Under the pieces are notes generated by a model. The model saw nothing but the letters and a program-made list of their open reading frames with translations. It did no database searches and was not told where the DNA came from. Below, one piece after another: positions 44,858 through 55,139 of a stretch of 64,000 nucleotides of DNA (its first letter is position 1; each line of letters begins with the position of its first letter). The stretch comes from Bacteroidia bacterium. GTDB lineage: Bacteria; Bacteroidota; Ignavibacteria; SZUA-365. The stretch lies in contig JAOSJT010000001.1 in the NCBI GenBank assembly GCA_027493955.1, positions 1,007,131-1,071,130 of the forward strand, written 5' to 3'. The position numbers were made by a program, and so were the translations under genes.

Positions 44858-47674
44858 TTACTGCGCCTGTTCGAGAGACCGTTTTACTTCTACCTGCTCG
44901 TACGATTCGATGACGTCGCCGATCTTGATGTCGTTGAAGCCATCGAGACTGATACCGCATTCGAAGCCCGTGTCAACATCGCGCACATCGTCTTTGAAGC
45001 GTTTAAGAGAGCTGATGCCACCGGTGAAGATGACGATACCATCGCGCAGCAATCGGACACGCGCATTGCGATTGATTTTTCCATCCTGCACATAGCAACC
45101 GGCGATGGCACCCACTCTGGAAATGCGGAAGACCTCGCGCACCAGAACGGTGGCGTTGATTTTCTCCTTGATTTCCGGACGCAGCATTCCTTCGAGTGCA
45201 TCACGCACGTCTTCGATGGCATCGTAGATGATGTCGTACATGCGGATGTCCACATCCTCGCTCTCGGCCAGCTTTCGGGCGTTGAGATTGGGACGGACGC
45301 GGAAGCCAATGATGATGGCGTTGGATGCGCTTGCGAGCAGCACGTCGGACTCGGAGATGGCGCCGACACCCTTGTGAATGACGTCGATGCGCACTTCGCC
45401 CGTCGACAGCTTGAGCAGAGAGTCGGACAGCGCTTCGACAGAACCGTCCACATCGCCTTTGACAACAATGGGGAGATCCTGTACGCCGCCAAGCTTGATC
45501 TGTTCGGAGATATCGTCGAGCGTCTTGCGCCGCACGCGCCGGAAGTCGGATTCGCGTTTGATCTGCTGGCGGTTCGTCGAAATTTCACGCGCTTTCCGTT
45601 CGCCTTCCACCACATAGAACGCGTCGCCCGCCTGCGGAGCCCCATTGAAGCCCAACACCTGCACGGGCATGGCCGGAGAGGCTTCCTCAACGCGCTTGCC
45701 GCGTTCGTCCATCATTGCGCGCACCTTGCCGAATTCGTTTCCGGCTACGAAGGAGTCGCCGACACGCAGTGTGCCTTTCTGAACGAGGACGGTTGCAATG
45801 ATGCCCTTCCCCTTGTCCAGCTCGGCCTCGATAACCGTGCCGCGCGCTTCGCGGTCGGGATTCGCTTTGTATTCCATGATATCGGCTTCGAGGAGAATGC
45901 GCTCGAGCAGATCCTCGATGTTGATACCCTCTTTGGCGGAAATCGGTACGCAGCCGTATTTGCCACCCCATTCCTCGACGAGAATGCCGCGGTCGGCAAG
46001 CTGCTGTTTGACCTTGTCCTGATTCGCTTCGGGCTTGTCGATTTTGTTGAGAGCGACAACGATCGGCACCTTGGCGGCCTGTGCGTGACTGATGGCTTCC
46101 ACGGTCTGTGGCATGACGCTATCGTCGGCGGCGACGACAAGGACGACGATATCCGTAACCTGGGCGCCGCGGGCACGCATAGCGGTAAAGGCCTCGTGGC
46201 CCGGTGTATCGAGGAAGGTGATTTTCCGGCCGGACTCCAGAGTGACGGTGTACGCACCGATATGCTGCGTGATGCCGCCGCTCTCGCCCGCCACGACATT
46301 GGTCTTGCGGATAAAATCGAGAAGCTTGGTTTTTCCGTGATCCACATGGCCCATGATGGTGACGATGGGCGGACGCGGCAGGAGCGTATCCTCGTCATCC
46401 TCCTCTTCGACAAATTCTTCCTCGACGAATTCTTCATGCGGTTGCAATTCGAAGCCGAATTCCGCGGCCACCATTTCGATGATTTCGAGTTCGAGGCGCT
46501 GGTTGATCGAGGCCATGACACCGAGTCCGATGAGGGCCTGAATGACCTGGCTGACGCCGACGTTCATCAGCGATGCGATTTCGCTGACGGTGGCGTATTC
46601 GTAGATGCGCAGGATCTTTTTCTCGCGCTCCTGCATCTCGATTTCGCGCAGCTGCTCTTCTTCCCTGCGCGCGCGTTTGCGTTTGCGGAGGGCGGAGCGT
46701 TGGGACGTCGCGCCGAAATCGGACATGGAGGCGATGGTTTTCTTGATGGCGCTTGCAACTTCCGCCTGATCTACTTCTTTCGGTTTGGGGCCTCGTTTGC
46801 CGCCCTTACGCGCAAGTTTCTTATCCAGTGACTCTTCGGTTGCAGGCTTCGCACCGGGTAATTCCTTTTTCTTTTTCTTCTTCTTCCGCTTGGGCTTGTC
46901 ATCATCCGCCGCATCACCGGTGGAGGCACCGGGTTTCGTGTCCTTCTTGCGCTCAGCAGCTGCAGCGGCGGCGTTGAGATCGATTTTCCCCATGACCGTG
47001 AGTCCGCGCATCTTGGGTACCGCAGCCTCGATGGAAAGGTCGATTTCCTCGGTTTTCGCTTTTTTCTTCACCTCCGGTTGCTTCTCCGCCTCGGGGGCCG
47101 CTACCGGGGCCTCGGTCACTTCTTCAGACACCGTATCGGCAACTGCGGCCTCCACCTCCTGTGCCTCTTCCACGACGACGGGAGGGACTTCTTCGACAAC
47201 GACAACAGGCGGGGTTTCCGCCTCGATGGGTTGCGAAGGCAGATGTTCGACATCGACGTGCTCCACGGCAGGCTCTTCCACCTCGGGCACCTGCTCGACA
47301 GGCGTGGTTTGCTCGGCGGGCGGTTCTGCCACCTCGGTGGCGACTTCTTCGGCGAGAATGGGTTCCACCTCTGCGTCTGGAACGGTGGGCGGCTCCGCAC
47401 CGACGAGGATTTCGCCATCTTCCGATAGCTGATCCTCCCCGCGGCGACGCTTGTCGATCTCGTCAAACTCCTTGCGCTTTCGCGCGTGTCGTTCAGCGTC
47501 GACCTTTTCTTTCTTGTAATGCCGCTCGATCAGTTCCATCATCGGATCGTCGATTATCGACATGTGATTTTTGACATCACATCCCTTCTTGATAAGGAAA
47601 TCGATGAGAGTGTCGTGGGAGAGGTTGAACTCCTTCGCGACTTTGTAAAGACGTGTTTTTTTCTGATCAGTCAC
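44858..47674 (-). CDS. infB: Translation initiation factor IF-2
   Basis: 938 residues. An N-terminal IF2-N helix domain ([25 protein letters not shown]) is followed by a long low-complexity linker rich in Glu, Val, Pro and Ala and by a Lys-rich patch (about 90-300). A second IF2-N unit follows near 355-400. The G domain has GHVDHGKT (G1), DTPGHEAF (G3) and NKID (G4). Domains II, III and IV follow, with the C-terminal fMet-tRNA-binding barrel ([30 protein letters not shown]). It recruits initiator tRNA. The order nusA-infB-rbfA is the standard one. Confidence 0.98.
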   Translation of the reverse strand: MTDQKKTRLYKVAKEFNLSHDTLIDFLIKKGCDVKNHMSIIDDPMMELIERHYKKEKVDAERHARKRKEFDEIDKRRRGEDQLSEDGEILVGAEPPTVPDAEVEPILAEEVATEVAEPPAEQTTPVEQVPEVEEPAVEHVDVEHLPSQPIEAETPPVVVVEEVPPVVVEEAQEVEAAVADTVSEEVTEAPVAAPEAEKQPEVKKKAKTEEIDLSIEAAVPKMRGLTVMGKIDLNAAAAAAERKKDTKPGASTGDAADDDKPKRKKKKKKKELPGAKPATEESLDKKLARKGGKRGPKPKEVDQAEVASAIKKTIASMSDFGATSQRSALRKRKRARREEEQLREIEMQEREKKILRIYEYATVSEIASLMNVGVSQVIQALIGLGVMASINQRLELEIIEMVAAEFGFELQPHEEFVEEEFVEEEDDEDTLLPRPPIVTIMGHVDHGKTKLLDFIRKTNVVAGESGGITQHIGAYTVTLESGRKITFLDTPGHEAFTAMRARGAQVTDIVVLVVAADDSVMPQTVEAISHAQAAKVPIVVALNKIDKPEANQDKVKQQLADRGILVEEWGGKYGCVPISAKEGINIEDLLERILLEADIMEYKANPDREARGTVIEAELDKGKGIIATVLVQKGTLRVGDSFVAGNEFGKVRAMMDERGKRVEEASPAMPVQVLGFNGAPQAGDAFYVVEGERKAREISTNRQQIKRESDFRRVRRKTLDDISEQIKLGGVQDLPIVVKGDVDGSVEALSDSLLKLSTGEVRIDVIHKGVGAISESDVLLASASNAIIIGFRVRPNLNARKLAESEDVDIRMYDIIYDAIEDVRDALEGMLRPEIKEKINATVLVREVFRISRVGAIAGCYVQDGKINRNARVRLLRDGIVIFTGGISSLKRFKDDVRDVDTGFECGISLDGFNDIKIGDVIESYEQVEVKRSLEQAQ

Positions 47675-47719
47675 AGTTCGCCGTCAGTGTGCGTTTGAGA
47701 TGGAAAGGTGGTCAGCCGG

Positions 47720-48985
47720 TCAGTCCTCTTCGGTAAAGGCCTTTTTCATTTCGATCACGACTTCATTGATTTTTTCGATCGTAATACCCGGCACCTTGGA
47801 AAGAATGTCGGAAACCGGCGCGAGAATAACATCGTTCGCCGTGCGGTAGCCGGCGGCGATAAAGCTGTTGATGAGTTCTTCGCCGTACTCATCCACAAAT
47901 TCCTGAAGATCAATTTCGTATTCAGCCATGGTCTTGGTAATCTCCATACCCTCTTTGACGATCTCGAGTCTGAAGCCCGTCAGCTCCGAGGCAAGGCGGA
48001 TATTCTGCCCGTTTCTGCCGATGGCGAGGGAGGCCTGATCGGTGTCCACATGCACTTTCGCTGTGCGCGTGGCGCGATCAAGTTTGATCTCCGATAGTTT
48101 TGCGGGTGCAAGGGCACGCTGAATGAACAGATACGGATCATCGGTCCAGTTGATCACGTCAATGTTCTCGTTGTTCAGCTCGCGGACGATAGCGTGAATG
48201 CGCACGCCTTTCATACCGACACAGGCGCCGACGGCATCGATACGGTCATCATGCGATTCGACGGCAACCTTGGCACGCTCACCCGGCTCGCGGGCAATTT
48301 TCCGAATGGTGATGACGCCGTCGTAAATCTCGGGAATTTCCTGTTCGAAGAGCTTTTGCAGAAACAGGGAATCGGCGCGCGAAACGACAACCATGGGCAT
48401 GCCGCTTCCTTTGCGGACGACCTCCTTGACGACGCAGCGGATGACGTCGCCCTTGCGGTAGCGCTCCTTGCCAATTTGTTCGGATTTCGGAAGGAGAAGT
48501 TCAGAACGGTTGTGATTGATCAGCACATCGCTTCTGCGGACCTGATACACGTCGCCGACGACGATGTCGCCAACTTTGTCGGAATACTCGTCGTAAATGA
48601 GGTCTTTCTCGATTTCTTTGATACGCTGGTTCAGGTTCTGTTTCGCTGTCGCCACAAGACGGCGGCCGAACTCGGCCATGTCAATGATCTCGACATACTC
48701 TTCCCCCACCTCAAGTTCCTCACCGGATTTTGCGCGTGCGGTTTCGACGTCGATCTGCAGTGTGGGATCCTCGACCTCATCAACCACTTCGCGGATGAGG
48801 AAGATTTCGATGTCGCCCTTATCCATGTTGACGACAATCTCGAAATTCGCTTCGGCTCCATATTTCTTTCGGACCATCATTCCGAAGATATCTTCGATGA
48901 CGGACACCAGACGATCGCGGTCTATACCCTTCTCACGAACCATCTGGCTGAATGACTCGACGATCTCTGAATTCATGCGGCTCAT
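47720..48985 (-). CDS. nusA: Transcription termination/antitermination protein NusA
   Basis: 421 residues from ATG 48985, favoured by a GGAG site eight bases ahead; ATG 48976 is next. The N-terminal RNAP-binding domain reads SFSQMVREKGIDRDRLVSVIEDIF. The S1 domain contains VGDIVVGDVYQV, and two KH domains include RIHAIVRELNNENIDVINW and VDTDQASLAIGRNGQNIRLASELTG. A short C-terminal part (from about 360, IDLQEFVDEYGEELINSFI) resembles a helix-hairpin repeat. NusA acts on pausing, termination and antitermination. It lies between rimP and infB as in most bacteria. Confidence 0.97.
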   Translation of the reverse strand: MSRMNSEIVESFSQMVREKGIDRDRLVSVIEDIFGMMVRKKYGAEANFEIVVNMDKGDIEIFLIREVVDEVEDPTLQIDVETARAKSGEELEVGEEYVEIIDMAEFGRRLVATAKQNLNQRIKEIEKDLIYDEYSDKVGDIVVGDVYQVRRSDVLINHNRSELLLPKSEQIGKERYRKGDVIRCVVKEVVRKGSGMPMVVVSRADSLFLQKLFEQEIPEIYDGVITIRKIAREPGERAKVAVESHDDRIDAVGACVGMKGVRIHAIVRELNNENIDVINWTDDPYLFIQRALAPAKLSEIKLDRATRTAKVHVDTDQASLAIGRNGQNIRLASELTGFRLEIVKEGMEITKTMAEYEIDLQEFVDEYGEELINSFIAAGYRTANDVILAPVSDILSKVPGITIEKINEVVIEMKKAFTEED

Positions 48986-49025
48986 TTCTGTTGCTCCTGC
49001 CCTGGGGCGTGTATGCGACTCAAGT

Positions 49026-49478
49026 TTACAATTTAGCGATAATGTGTGCTTCCATGATCTCATCGTGCGGAATGGCAACGAAGCCATTGCCGACACGAAG
49101 AATCAGCTGTTCCTCATCCACATCGTGTATCTCGCCTTCAAGCGGCTGCTGTCCGCCCGCAATAGCGCGAAGCAGTGCGACATGACGATTTTTATGGCGT
49201 CCGAACTGCCACGGAAAACGAATCGGACGCTCGAGCCCGGGAGAGGAAACATTCAGTGTGTAGGCGCCATCGAACCACTGTTCGGCTTCCATGAAGGCGT
49301 CGACAGCTCTGCTGATATCGGCGAGCTGGTCGGCGGCAATGCCCTGATCCGTATCAGCGAATACCTCCACCACGGTGCGGTTCCGTTGACCACGGACGGT
49401 AATATCAACCAATTTGGCACCATTTTCCAGCACCAGCGGCTGCAGTAGTTCGAATATTTGTTGTTCTGTCGGTACCAT
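49026..49478 (-). CDS. rimP: Ribosome maturation factor RimP
   Basis: 150 residues. The two-domain RimP pattern is seen: TEQQIFELLQPLVLENGAKLVDITVRG, VEVFADTDQGIAADQLADISRAV and AYTLNVSSPGLERPIRFPWQFGRHKNRHVAL, followed by the SH3-like C-terminal barrel. It assists 30S assembly. The start ATG at 49478 fits the family; the frame remains open far upstream but only crosses the divergent intergenic and smpB antisense DNA. It heads the minus-strand operon and has a recognisable promoter 40 bp upstream. Confidence 0.93.
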   Translation of the reverse strand: MVPTEQQIFELLQPLVLENGAKLVDITVRGQRNRTVVEVFADTDQGIAADQLADISRAVDAFMEAEQWFDGAYTLNVSSPGLERPIRFPWQFGRHKNRHVALLRAIAGGQQPLEGEIHDVDEEQLILRVGNGFVAIPHDEIMEAHIIAKL

Positions 49479-49517
49479 AATAAAAAATGCGGGTACGCCC
49501 CACATCTGAAACATCAT

Positions 49518-49546
49518 AATATAGAGCACATCGCCATCATTTGCAA
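49518..49546 (-). promoter_or_regulatory. Sigma-70-type promoter of the rimP-nusA-infB operon
   Basis: Read on the minus strand, TTGCAA (49541-49546) is separated by 17 bp from TATATT (49518-49523). The matches to TTGACA and TATAAT are 4 and 5 of 6. Transcription would start near 49511, about 33 bases before the rimP ATG. TTGCAA is itself palindromic, so it may serve both directions. Confidence 0.6.
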
Positions 49547-49608
49547 TTGTCTGCGGGTCTTTTTTCATTGTTTTCTCTTTTGTTTTGCGAATTGTGCATG
49601 GACAAGGA

Positions 49609-50064
49609 ATGACAACCCCGAAAGACACCGTCAAAGGAATCATGGTAAACCGCCGCGCGCGGCATGAATACCATGTGCTTGAGACGCTCGAAGTCGGTAT
49701 CGTACTGAAGGGAACGGAAGTGAAATCCATCCGTGCGGGGAAGGTCAATCTGCAGGACAGTTACGCAACCGTGGAAGCCGGAGAGCTCTTCCTGTACAAT
49801 ATGCACGTCAGTCCCTTCGAGAAAGGCAATATTTTCAATCACGACCCCGTTCGTGTGCGCAAGCTGCTCGCGAAGCGCCGGGAGATACTCAAGCTTGCAC
49901 AAAAAACCAATGAGAAAGGCCTGACCCTGATTCCTCTGCAGCTGTATTTCGTCGGCAGGCATCTCAAGGTGGAATTGGGTGTGTGCAAAGGCAAGAAGCT
50001 TTACGATAAACGGGAATCCCTCAAATCACGCGATGTACAACGAGACCTGGAACGATTGCATTGA
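49609..50064 (+). CDS. smpB: SsrA-binding protein SmpB
   Basis: 151 residues from ATG 49609; in-frame GTG 49594 and TTG 49585 are alternatives, and an AAGGA lies too close to the ATG to decide. The SmpB pattern is clear: VNRRARHEYHVLETLEVGIVLKGTEVKSIRAGKVNLQDSYA, AKRREILKLAQKTNEKGLTLIPLQLYF and the C-terminal GKKLYDKRESLKSRDVQRDLERL tail that mimics an anticodon arm. It carries tmRNA to stalled ribosomes. No tmRNA gene is visible in the window. It overlaps the tyrS start by 4 nt. Confidence 0.95.
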   Translation: MTTPKDTVKGIMVNRRARHEYHVLETLEVGIVLKGTEVKSIRAGKVNLQDSYATVEAGELFLYNMHVSPFEKGNIFNHDPVRVRKLLAKRREILKLAQKTNEKGLTLIPLQLYFVGRHLKVELGVCKGKKLYDKRESLKSRDVQRDLERLH

Positions 50065-51284
50065 CGACTCACCGCTTCCCCCCCGTCAACGAACAGATGG
50101 ACGTCATCCGCAAGGGCGCGTTCGAGATTCTTCCCGAAGAAGAACTGCTGCGCAAACTGGAACGCTCTCTCGCGACCGCGACACCGCTCAACATCAAGCT
50201 CGGATGCGACCCCAGCAGGCCCGATCTGCATCTCGGTCATTCCGTCGTTCTTCGGAAATTGCGGCAGTTTCAGGACCTTGGCCATCAGGCCATCCTCATC
50301 GTGGGTGATTTCACCGGCATGATCGGAGATCCGACGGGCAAGAGCAAAACCCGTCCGTCGCTCACCCTGGAGGATACTCGCGCGAACGGACAATCCTATT
50401 TTGAACAGGCCGCGCATGTGCTGGATATCGAGCGCGTGTCCATCGTCTACAATTCGGACTGGCTGGCACCGATGCAGTTCGAGGACGTCATCAAGCTCGC
50501 CGCGAAGTACACGGTCGCCCGCATGCTCGAACGTGATGATTTTGAGAAACGCTATCGCGCGCAGGAAGCGATCTCCGTGCACGAATTCCTGTATCCCCTC
50601 GCGCAGGCCATGGACTCCGTCGCTGTCAAATCGGACGTGGAACTCGGGGGAACGGATCAGAAATTCAATCTGCTCGTCGGAAGAGATATACAGCGGGAAT
50701 TCGGACAGGAGCCCCAGATCATTCTCACCATGCCGCTGCTGGAGGGCACAGACGGCGTGGAAAAAATGAGCAAATCGCTTGACAACTACGTGGCCTTTAC
50801 CGACACGCCCGAGGATATGTACGGGAAAACACTCTCCATACCGGATACGTTGATCCTGCCGTGGTTCCGTCTCCTCACCGATTTCCCTGCTGAACGACTC
50901 GGGAATATTGACGCGGCCATGGAGCGCGGTGAAAATCCGCGGGACTTCAAACGCGAACTCGCCCGGGTGATTGTCGCGCAGTATTATGATGAAACGGCTG
51001 CCGCCGCCGCAGAAGCGCATTTCGATCGGGTCATTAAAAACAAACAAGCCCCGGAAGAGGTCGAGGTATTTCCCATCCCGAAGGACAGTGATATTTCGTT
51101 GCTGGATGTTATTTTTGAAGCAGGCCTTGTCAAGTCCAGAAGCGAAGGCCGGCAACTGATGAAACAGGCAGCGGTCAGTATCGGCGATACCCGCATTCTC
51201 GATCCGATGACGCCGGTCCCCGATTCCGATGAAGTCATCGTCAAGGTCGGCAAACGACGGTTTATAAAAATCGTCCGGAGCTGA
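50061..51284 (+). CDS. tyrS: Tyrosyl-tRNA synthetase
   Basis: 407 residues, class I aminoacyl-tRNA synthetase. The HIGH motif is HLGH in [19 protein letters not shown], the KMSKS motif is in [12 protein letters not shown], and the substrate pocket has [18 protein letters not shown] and [17 protein letters not shown]. The C-terminal S4-like RNA-binding domain ([31 protein letters not shown]) is present. The TTG at 50061, overlapping the smpB stop in TTGA, is favoured over ATG 50097 because the residues [24 protein letters not shown] are a usual TyrRS beginning. Confidence 0.96.
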   Translation: MTTHRFPPVNEQMDVIRKGAFEILPEEELLRKLERSLATATPLNIKLGCDPSRPDLHLGHSVVLRKLRQFQDLGHQAILIVGDFTGMIGDPTGKSKTRPSLTLEDTRANGQSYFEQAAHVLDIERVSIVYNSDWLAPMQFEDVIKLAAKYTVARMLERDDFEKRYRAQEAISVHEFLYPLAQAMDSVAVKSDVELGGTDQKFNLLVGRDIQREFGQEPQIILTMPLLEGTDGVEKMSKSLDNYVAFTDTPEDMYGKTLSIPDTLILPWFRLLTDFPAERLGNIDAAMERGENPRDFKRELARVIVAQYYDETAAAAAEAHFDRVIKNKQAPEEVEVFPIPKDSDISLLDVIFEAGLVKSRSEGRQLMKQAAVSIGDTRILDPMTPVPDSDEVIVKVGKRRFIKIVRS

Positions 51285-51331
51285 AACAGTCCATCATCAC
51301 TTCCATAGATCCATCCATAGGAGGCCCAGCG

Positions 51332-51874
51332 TTGTTCGTACCGAAGCGCATTTTCTTCACAAAAGGTGTCGGAAGGCACAAGGACTATCTGCAGTCCTTC
51401 GAGCTTGCCCTGCGCGATGCAGATCTCGAGCAGCAGAATCTTGTCACTGTTTCGAGCATTTATCCGCCGGGTTGCAAACGCATCAGTAAAGCCATCGGTT
51501 TGCGCGAGCTCGAACCGGGTCAGATCACCTTCGTCGTCATGGCACGTAACGCAACCAACGAAGCGAATCGCCTTGTCGCCGCGTCCATCGGCGTCGCCAT
51601 CCCCACGGACGGAACAACGTACGGCTATCTCTCCGAACACCACCCCTTTGGTGAAACACAGCGCGTCGCCGGCGACTATGCGGAGGACCTGGCAGCCACC
51701 ATGCTTGCGACAACGCTCGGCGTCGACTTCGATCCCGACAAAGCGTGGGATGAGCGCGAGCAGCTGTACAAGGCCTCGGGTAAACTTTTCCAATCCTTCA
51801 ATGTGACGCAGTCCGCGGAAGGAAAACTGGGATTATGGACCACCGCCGTGGCTTGCGCGGTCCTTCTGCCCTGA
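51332..51874 (+). CDS. Pyruvoyl-dependent arginine decarboxylase
   Basis: 180 residues. The self-cleavage site is in [16 protein letters not shown]: chain cleavage before the second Ser yields the pyruvoyl cofactor on the alpha chain. Further family features are [35 protein letters not shown] and a late [10 protein letters not shown]. It converts arginine to agmatine, the first step of polyamine synthesis by the arginine route. The start is TTG 51332, backed by a perfect AGGAGG seven bases upstream; no nearby ATG fits. It follows tyrS by 47 bp and is ended by a strong hairpin. Confidence 0.92.
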   Translation: MFVPKRIFFTKGVGRHKDYLQSFELALRDADLEQQNLVTVSSIYPPGCKRISKAIGLRELEPGQITFVVMARNATNEANRLVAASIGVAIPTDGTTYGYLSEHHPFGETQRVAGDYAEDLAATMLATTLGVDFDPDKAWDEREQLYKASGKLFQSFNVTQSAEGKLGLWTTAVACAVLLP

Positions 51875-51893
51875 CATCACTCGTCCAATATCA

Positions 51894-51930
51894 TCAGTCG
51901 GACATGGCCGCGCGCGGGATGTCCGACTGA
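51894..51930. terminator. Perfect 12-bp stem terminator between convergent genes
   Basis: TCAGTCGGACAT (51894-51905) and ATGTCCGACTGA (51919-51930) are exact inverted copies with a 13-base GC-rich loop that may pair further. On the plus strand a TATTTT follows after three bases, making it a terminator for smpB-tyrS-decarboxylase. On the minus strand only TGATATTGG follows, so termination of the thioesterase operon would be weaker. Confidence 0.85.
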
Positions 51931-52003
51931 AGTATTTTCGGACCCCGGTGTCTGCTTCCGGATCACGCGCAACGCTGTGAGAAAAGAAAAAGCCGAGAGG
52001 CAG

Positions 52004-52444
52004 TTATTTCCGGGGAATGGCGCCTTCGTACGCAGCTATAAGGGAGCGAAGTGCTTCCGGCACTCTGCTCGGTGTATTACTCTCCGTATCGACGTGGACA
52101 AAGACGTGCTCTCCCCTCGCGCACAAGGTGCCATCGGTCTTGCGCGCGATGTGTTCGAAGCCGATGCTGCTCTCCCCGATGAAAGATATGCGTGTCAGTA
52201 TCTCCAGCATCTCGTCGAAATACGCCGGGGCGGCATACTCGCAGCAGTTCTTCACCACGAAAAATTTATCATGCGTCAGGAAGGTCCCTTCATCCATGGG
52301 AAGCCCCACCGCGCGTATGTACTCCACCCGCGCTTCTTCAAAGAAGTACAAATACTGCAGATTATGAACGACATTCTGGCGATCCACGTGATAGGAACGC
52401 ACGCGCAGAGGCCAGATATGACGGAAAGTTCGTGCCGAGTCCAT
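52004..52444 (-). CDS. Acyl-CoA thioesterase, YbgC/4HBT hot-dog family
   Basis: 146 residues in a single hot-dog domain. The motif RSYHVDRQNVVHNLQYLYFFEEARVEYI matches the 4-hydroxybenzoyl-CoA thioesterase/YbgC pattern, with the catalytic Asp in VDRQNVVHN. The strand CCEYAAPAYFDEMLEILTRISFIGESSIGFEH and the end ALRSLIAAYEG follow. It hydrolyses short or medium acyl-CoA, exact substrate unknown. It is the last gene of the acyP-to-thioesterase unit, only 2 bp after the threonine aldolase stop. Confidence 0.88.
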   Translation of the reverse strand: MDSARTFRHIWPLRVRSYHVDRQNVVHNLQYLYFFEEARVEYIRAVGLPMDEGTFLTHDKFFVVKNCCEYAAPAYFDEMLEILTRISFIGESSIGFEHIARKTDGTLCARGEHVFVHVDTESNTPSRVPEALRSLIAAYEGAIPRK

Positions 52445-52446
52445 GA

Positions 52447-53484
52447 TTACCTCAAAATTGCGTGACAGATCCCGATTGCGCGGTCGACGTCGTCATCGGA
52501 CAAGCCGATGTGAAAAACAGCGCGAAGTGTGCGACCCATGCCCATACCAATGAGAACACCCTGTTCTCTGAGCTCTTGCTGAACGGATTCCGCCCGGCGT
52601 GTGGAGTCGGAAAAATCCAGCAGAACCATGTTGCTCTGCACCCGGTCGCGGTCAATGCGCATCTGCGTACAATCCTGCAGGGCTTCCGCGAAACGTCGCG
52701 CACGGAGATGATCCTGATGAAGCAGCGGCAGATGCTCCTGCACGCCGTACGCCGCCGCTGCGGCAAGAACACCGGCCTGACGCATCCCGCCGCCGAATAT
52801 TTTCCGATACTTGTGCGCCCGCGCAATGAACTCCGTCGGACCGAGCAGCATGGAACCCGCCGGTGCGCCCAGTCCCTTGGAAAAACAAATCGAGATGGAA
52901 TCCACCGCCGCTCCAAATTCCGCGAATGCCGTCCCCGTGGCGACGTGCGCGTTCCAAATGCGTGCCCCGTCCAGATGGAGCGGGATCTGACGCGCACGAC
53001 AGAGACCGGACAGCGCACGCATTTCCGCGATGGGATACAGAGTCCCGCCGCAGCGGTTGTGCGTATTCTCGATGCAGACCAGCGACGACCGCGGATAGTA
53101 ATAGTCCGGCGGCCGCACTGCCTCCTCGACGTCCCGAGGGTCGAGCACACCCATCGCACCCCGTACGGTCCGGAGCTGGACGGCGGACATCATCGCGGGC
53201 GCCGCGGTTTCATAATTGAAGATATGCGACTCCTCTTCGACAATGATCTCGTCTCCGGGTTGCGTCCAGGCCTTGATGGCGAGCTGATTGCTCATGACGC
53301 CGGTCGGTACGAACAAGCCGGCCTCCTTGCCGAACAGCGCAGCCATATCGCGTTGCAGTTGGTTCACGGAAGGATCTTCGGCATACACATCATCGCCAAG
53401 GGGAGCGGACACCATGGCCGCGTACATGCCCTGCGTCGGCCGGGTAACCGTATCGCTTCGGAGGTCAATCGGATGGGAAGTCAT
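52447..53484 (-). CDS. Low-specificity L-threonine aldolase (PLP-dependent)
   Basis: 345 residues. The fold-type I PLP enzyme is recognised by DLRSDTVTRPTQGMYAAM at the start, AEDPSVNQLQRDMAALFGKEAGLFVPTGVMSN, HLDGARIWNA (Asp and Arg at the PLP ring) and FSKGLGAPAGSMLLG with Schiff-base Lys203. It splits threonine or allo-threonine to glycine and acetaldehyde. The start overlaps the lnt stop by 4 nt. Confidence 0.95.
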   Translation of the reverse strand: MTSHPIDLRSDTVTRPTQGMYAAMVSAPLGDDVYAEDPSVNQLQRDMAALFGKEAGLFVPTGVMSNQLAIKAWTQPGDEIIVEEESHIFNYETAAPAMMSAVQLRTVRGAMGVLDPRDVEEAVRPPDYYYPRSSLVCIENTHNRCGGTLYPIAEMRALSGLCRARQIPLHLDGARIWNAHVATGTAFAEFGAAVDSISICFSKGLGAPAGSMLLGPTEFIARAHKYRKIFGGGMRQAGVLAAAAAYGVQEHLPLLHQDHLRARRFAEALQDCTQMRIDRDRVQSNMVLLDFSDSTRRAESVQQELREQGVLIGMGMGRTLRAVFHIGLSDDDVDRAIGICHAILR

Positions 53485-55139
53485 TTTTTGTAGTGCACCG
53501 CGATGAATGAAAGAAGAAGCAGTAATCCTGTCGCGACCGTGGTTCCAATGGGAAGCCAGTCGCCGTGGCGGGCGTAGAAGGTGATTTCGTCGGTCGACTC
53601 CACCTCATCGAGAATGGCGGCTTGTGTGTACAGCTTCGTCTCCTGCCGCACCTCGCCGTATTTGTTGATGAAGCAGCTCACGCCATTGTTCGCGCAGCGC
53701 GCGATAGCGCGACGATTCTCGATCGCCCGGAGCACCGTGTAGCGTTGCAGCTGATACGGGCCGGAGGTCGGGCCAAACCAGCCGTCGTTCGTGATCACCC
53801 CGAAGGCATTCGCACCGCGCGCGGCAAAGCCCGCGACGAACGACGGATACAGTGTTTCGTAGCAGATCATCGCCCAGAATCCGTCGCGTGTCGGCCGGTT
53901 GTTCAGGGTAAACACGGTAGTGTCGTTTCCCAGCCCCCAGTTACTGATGCCGACGCCCCAGGTGAGCGCGTCCTGCATAAACGGTAAGGCATCGAGATAC
54001 GGAATGCGCTCGCTCAACGGTGTGAGGCGGGATTTCTTGTATACCTGCGGCACAGTCTCCCCCGCCTCCACGAGCATCGCCGCGTTGAAATCATGATACC
54101 GGATATTCGTATCTGGTATGCGGCGAGCGCTTCCGGGCGCCGTTTCGGGATCGTCATAGAATACCGTGTAGGGAAATCCGGTGAGCAGCGCGACGCCGGA
54201 ACTGTCTACCCTGCGGCGCAGCTCCAGCCACTCCTCGCGATACGTGGCCTGAAGAATGCGGAACGGTATGGCTGTTTCGGGCATCAGCACGAGATCGGGT
54301 TGGAATTGCGCGAGAGAATCATAGAGATGAAGCAATTTCTGCAGCTTCATCAGCGGTGTTTCACCGCTTCCCCACTTCTCGTAGGGATCGATGTCCGGCT
54401 GTACGATGCCGATGCGCAGAGTGCGCTGCGCTGCCTCGGGATTGCGCAACAGCACTGTTCCGTGGATCTTGGGAAGCAGGAGCAACAGCACGACGGTCGC
54501 AAGCAGCGCCAGGGCCGGACGCGACGGAAAATGCCACGTCCCGCGAATAATGTGCCGAACGCCGATGTAGAGCAATGCGTTGATGCTTGCTATCCAAAGC
54601 GTGATACCAAAGGTTCCCGTCACTGTGATATACTGTATGCCGATATGATCATAGGTCTGCGTATTGGCGAGCAGCATCCAGGGAAAGGACAGTTCGGGCA
54701 GATGCGCCAGCCACTCCCAGGTTGTCCACAAAAAAGGAAAACCCGCTCCCATAGCCACCGGCCCCAGACGACGTCGGATGAAATAGAGCAGCATGCCGGG
54801 GATAGTGAACAGCAAAGGATGAACCAGATTCACCACCACACCCGCGGCCTTGAGCCAGGGATCGTCGCCCCACCAACCGCTGATCCAATAGATGGTGCCG
54901 AAATTCGCCACGAGAAAGGCGAGATAGCTGTAACGAAACGCACCGGCGAAACTCCGCTGCCGCTCCAGGAGAAATAAAAACGGCACCAGCGCCACGAGCG
55001 CCGTATGGCCGAAGGGAACGGGCGGAAACGCGAGTGCAAGCAGCAGTCCGGATGCGCAAGCGAGGAGCATGTTCCGGCTTCGCGAATACTCCTGCACTAC
55101 CTCGCTACGCGGTGCGTCGCGTCGTGTGATCGTCATCAT
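53481..55139 (-). CDS. lnt: Apolipoprotein N-acyltransferase
   Basis: 552 residues from ATG 55139, which overlaps the PAP2 stop in ATGA; ATG 55136 is immediately next. An N-terminal part of about seven membrane segments precedes a nitrilase-like periplasmic domain. The catalytic triad is visible: Glu in LMPETAIPFRIL, Lys in VYKKSRLTPLSERIP and Cys in WAMICYETLYPSFV. A last membrane segment ends at HYKK. It adds the third acyl chain to lipoproteins, which fits the several lipoproteins in this window and a double-membrane envelope. Confidence 0.95.
   Translation of the reverse strand: MMTITRRDAPRSEVVQEYSRSRNMLLACASGLLLALAFPPVPFGHTALVALVPFLFLLERQRSFAGAFRYSYLAFLVANFGTIYWISGWWGDDPWLKAAGVVVNLVHPLLFTIPGMLLYFIRRRLGPVAMGAGFPFLWTTWEWLAHLPELSFPWMLLANTQTYDHIGIQYITVTGTFGITLWIASINALLYIGVRHIIRGTWHFPSRPALALLATVVLLLLLPKIHGTVLLRNPEAAQRTLRIGIVQPDIDPYEKWGSGETPLMKLQKLLHLYDSLAQFQPDLVLMPETAIPFRILQATYREEWLELRRRVDSSGVALLTGFPYTVFYDDPETAPGSARRIPDTNIRYHDFNAAMLVEAGETVPQVYKKSRLTPLSERIPYLDALPFMQDALTWGVGISNWGLGNDTTVFTLNNRPTRDGFWAMICYETLYPSFVAGFAARGANAFGVITNDGWFGPTSGPYQLQRYTVLRAIENRRAIARCANNGVSCFINKYGEVRQETKLYTQAAILDEVESTDEITFYARHGDWLPIGTTVATGLLLLLSFIAVHYKK

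Noticed and set aside
44519-46831. A 770-codon open frame on the plus strand
   Set aside because: It is antisense to rbfA and infB, whose domains are unmistakable; long antisense frames are expected in GC-rich genes.
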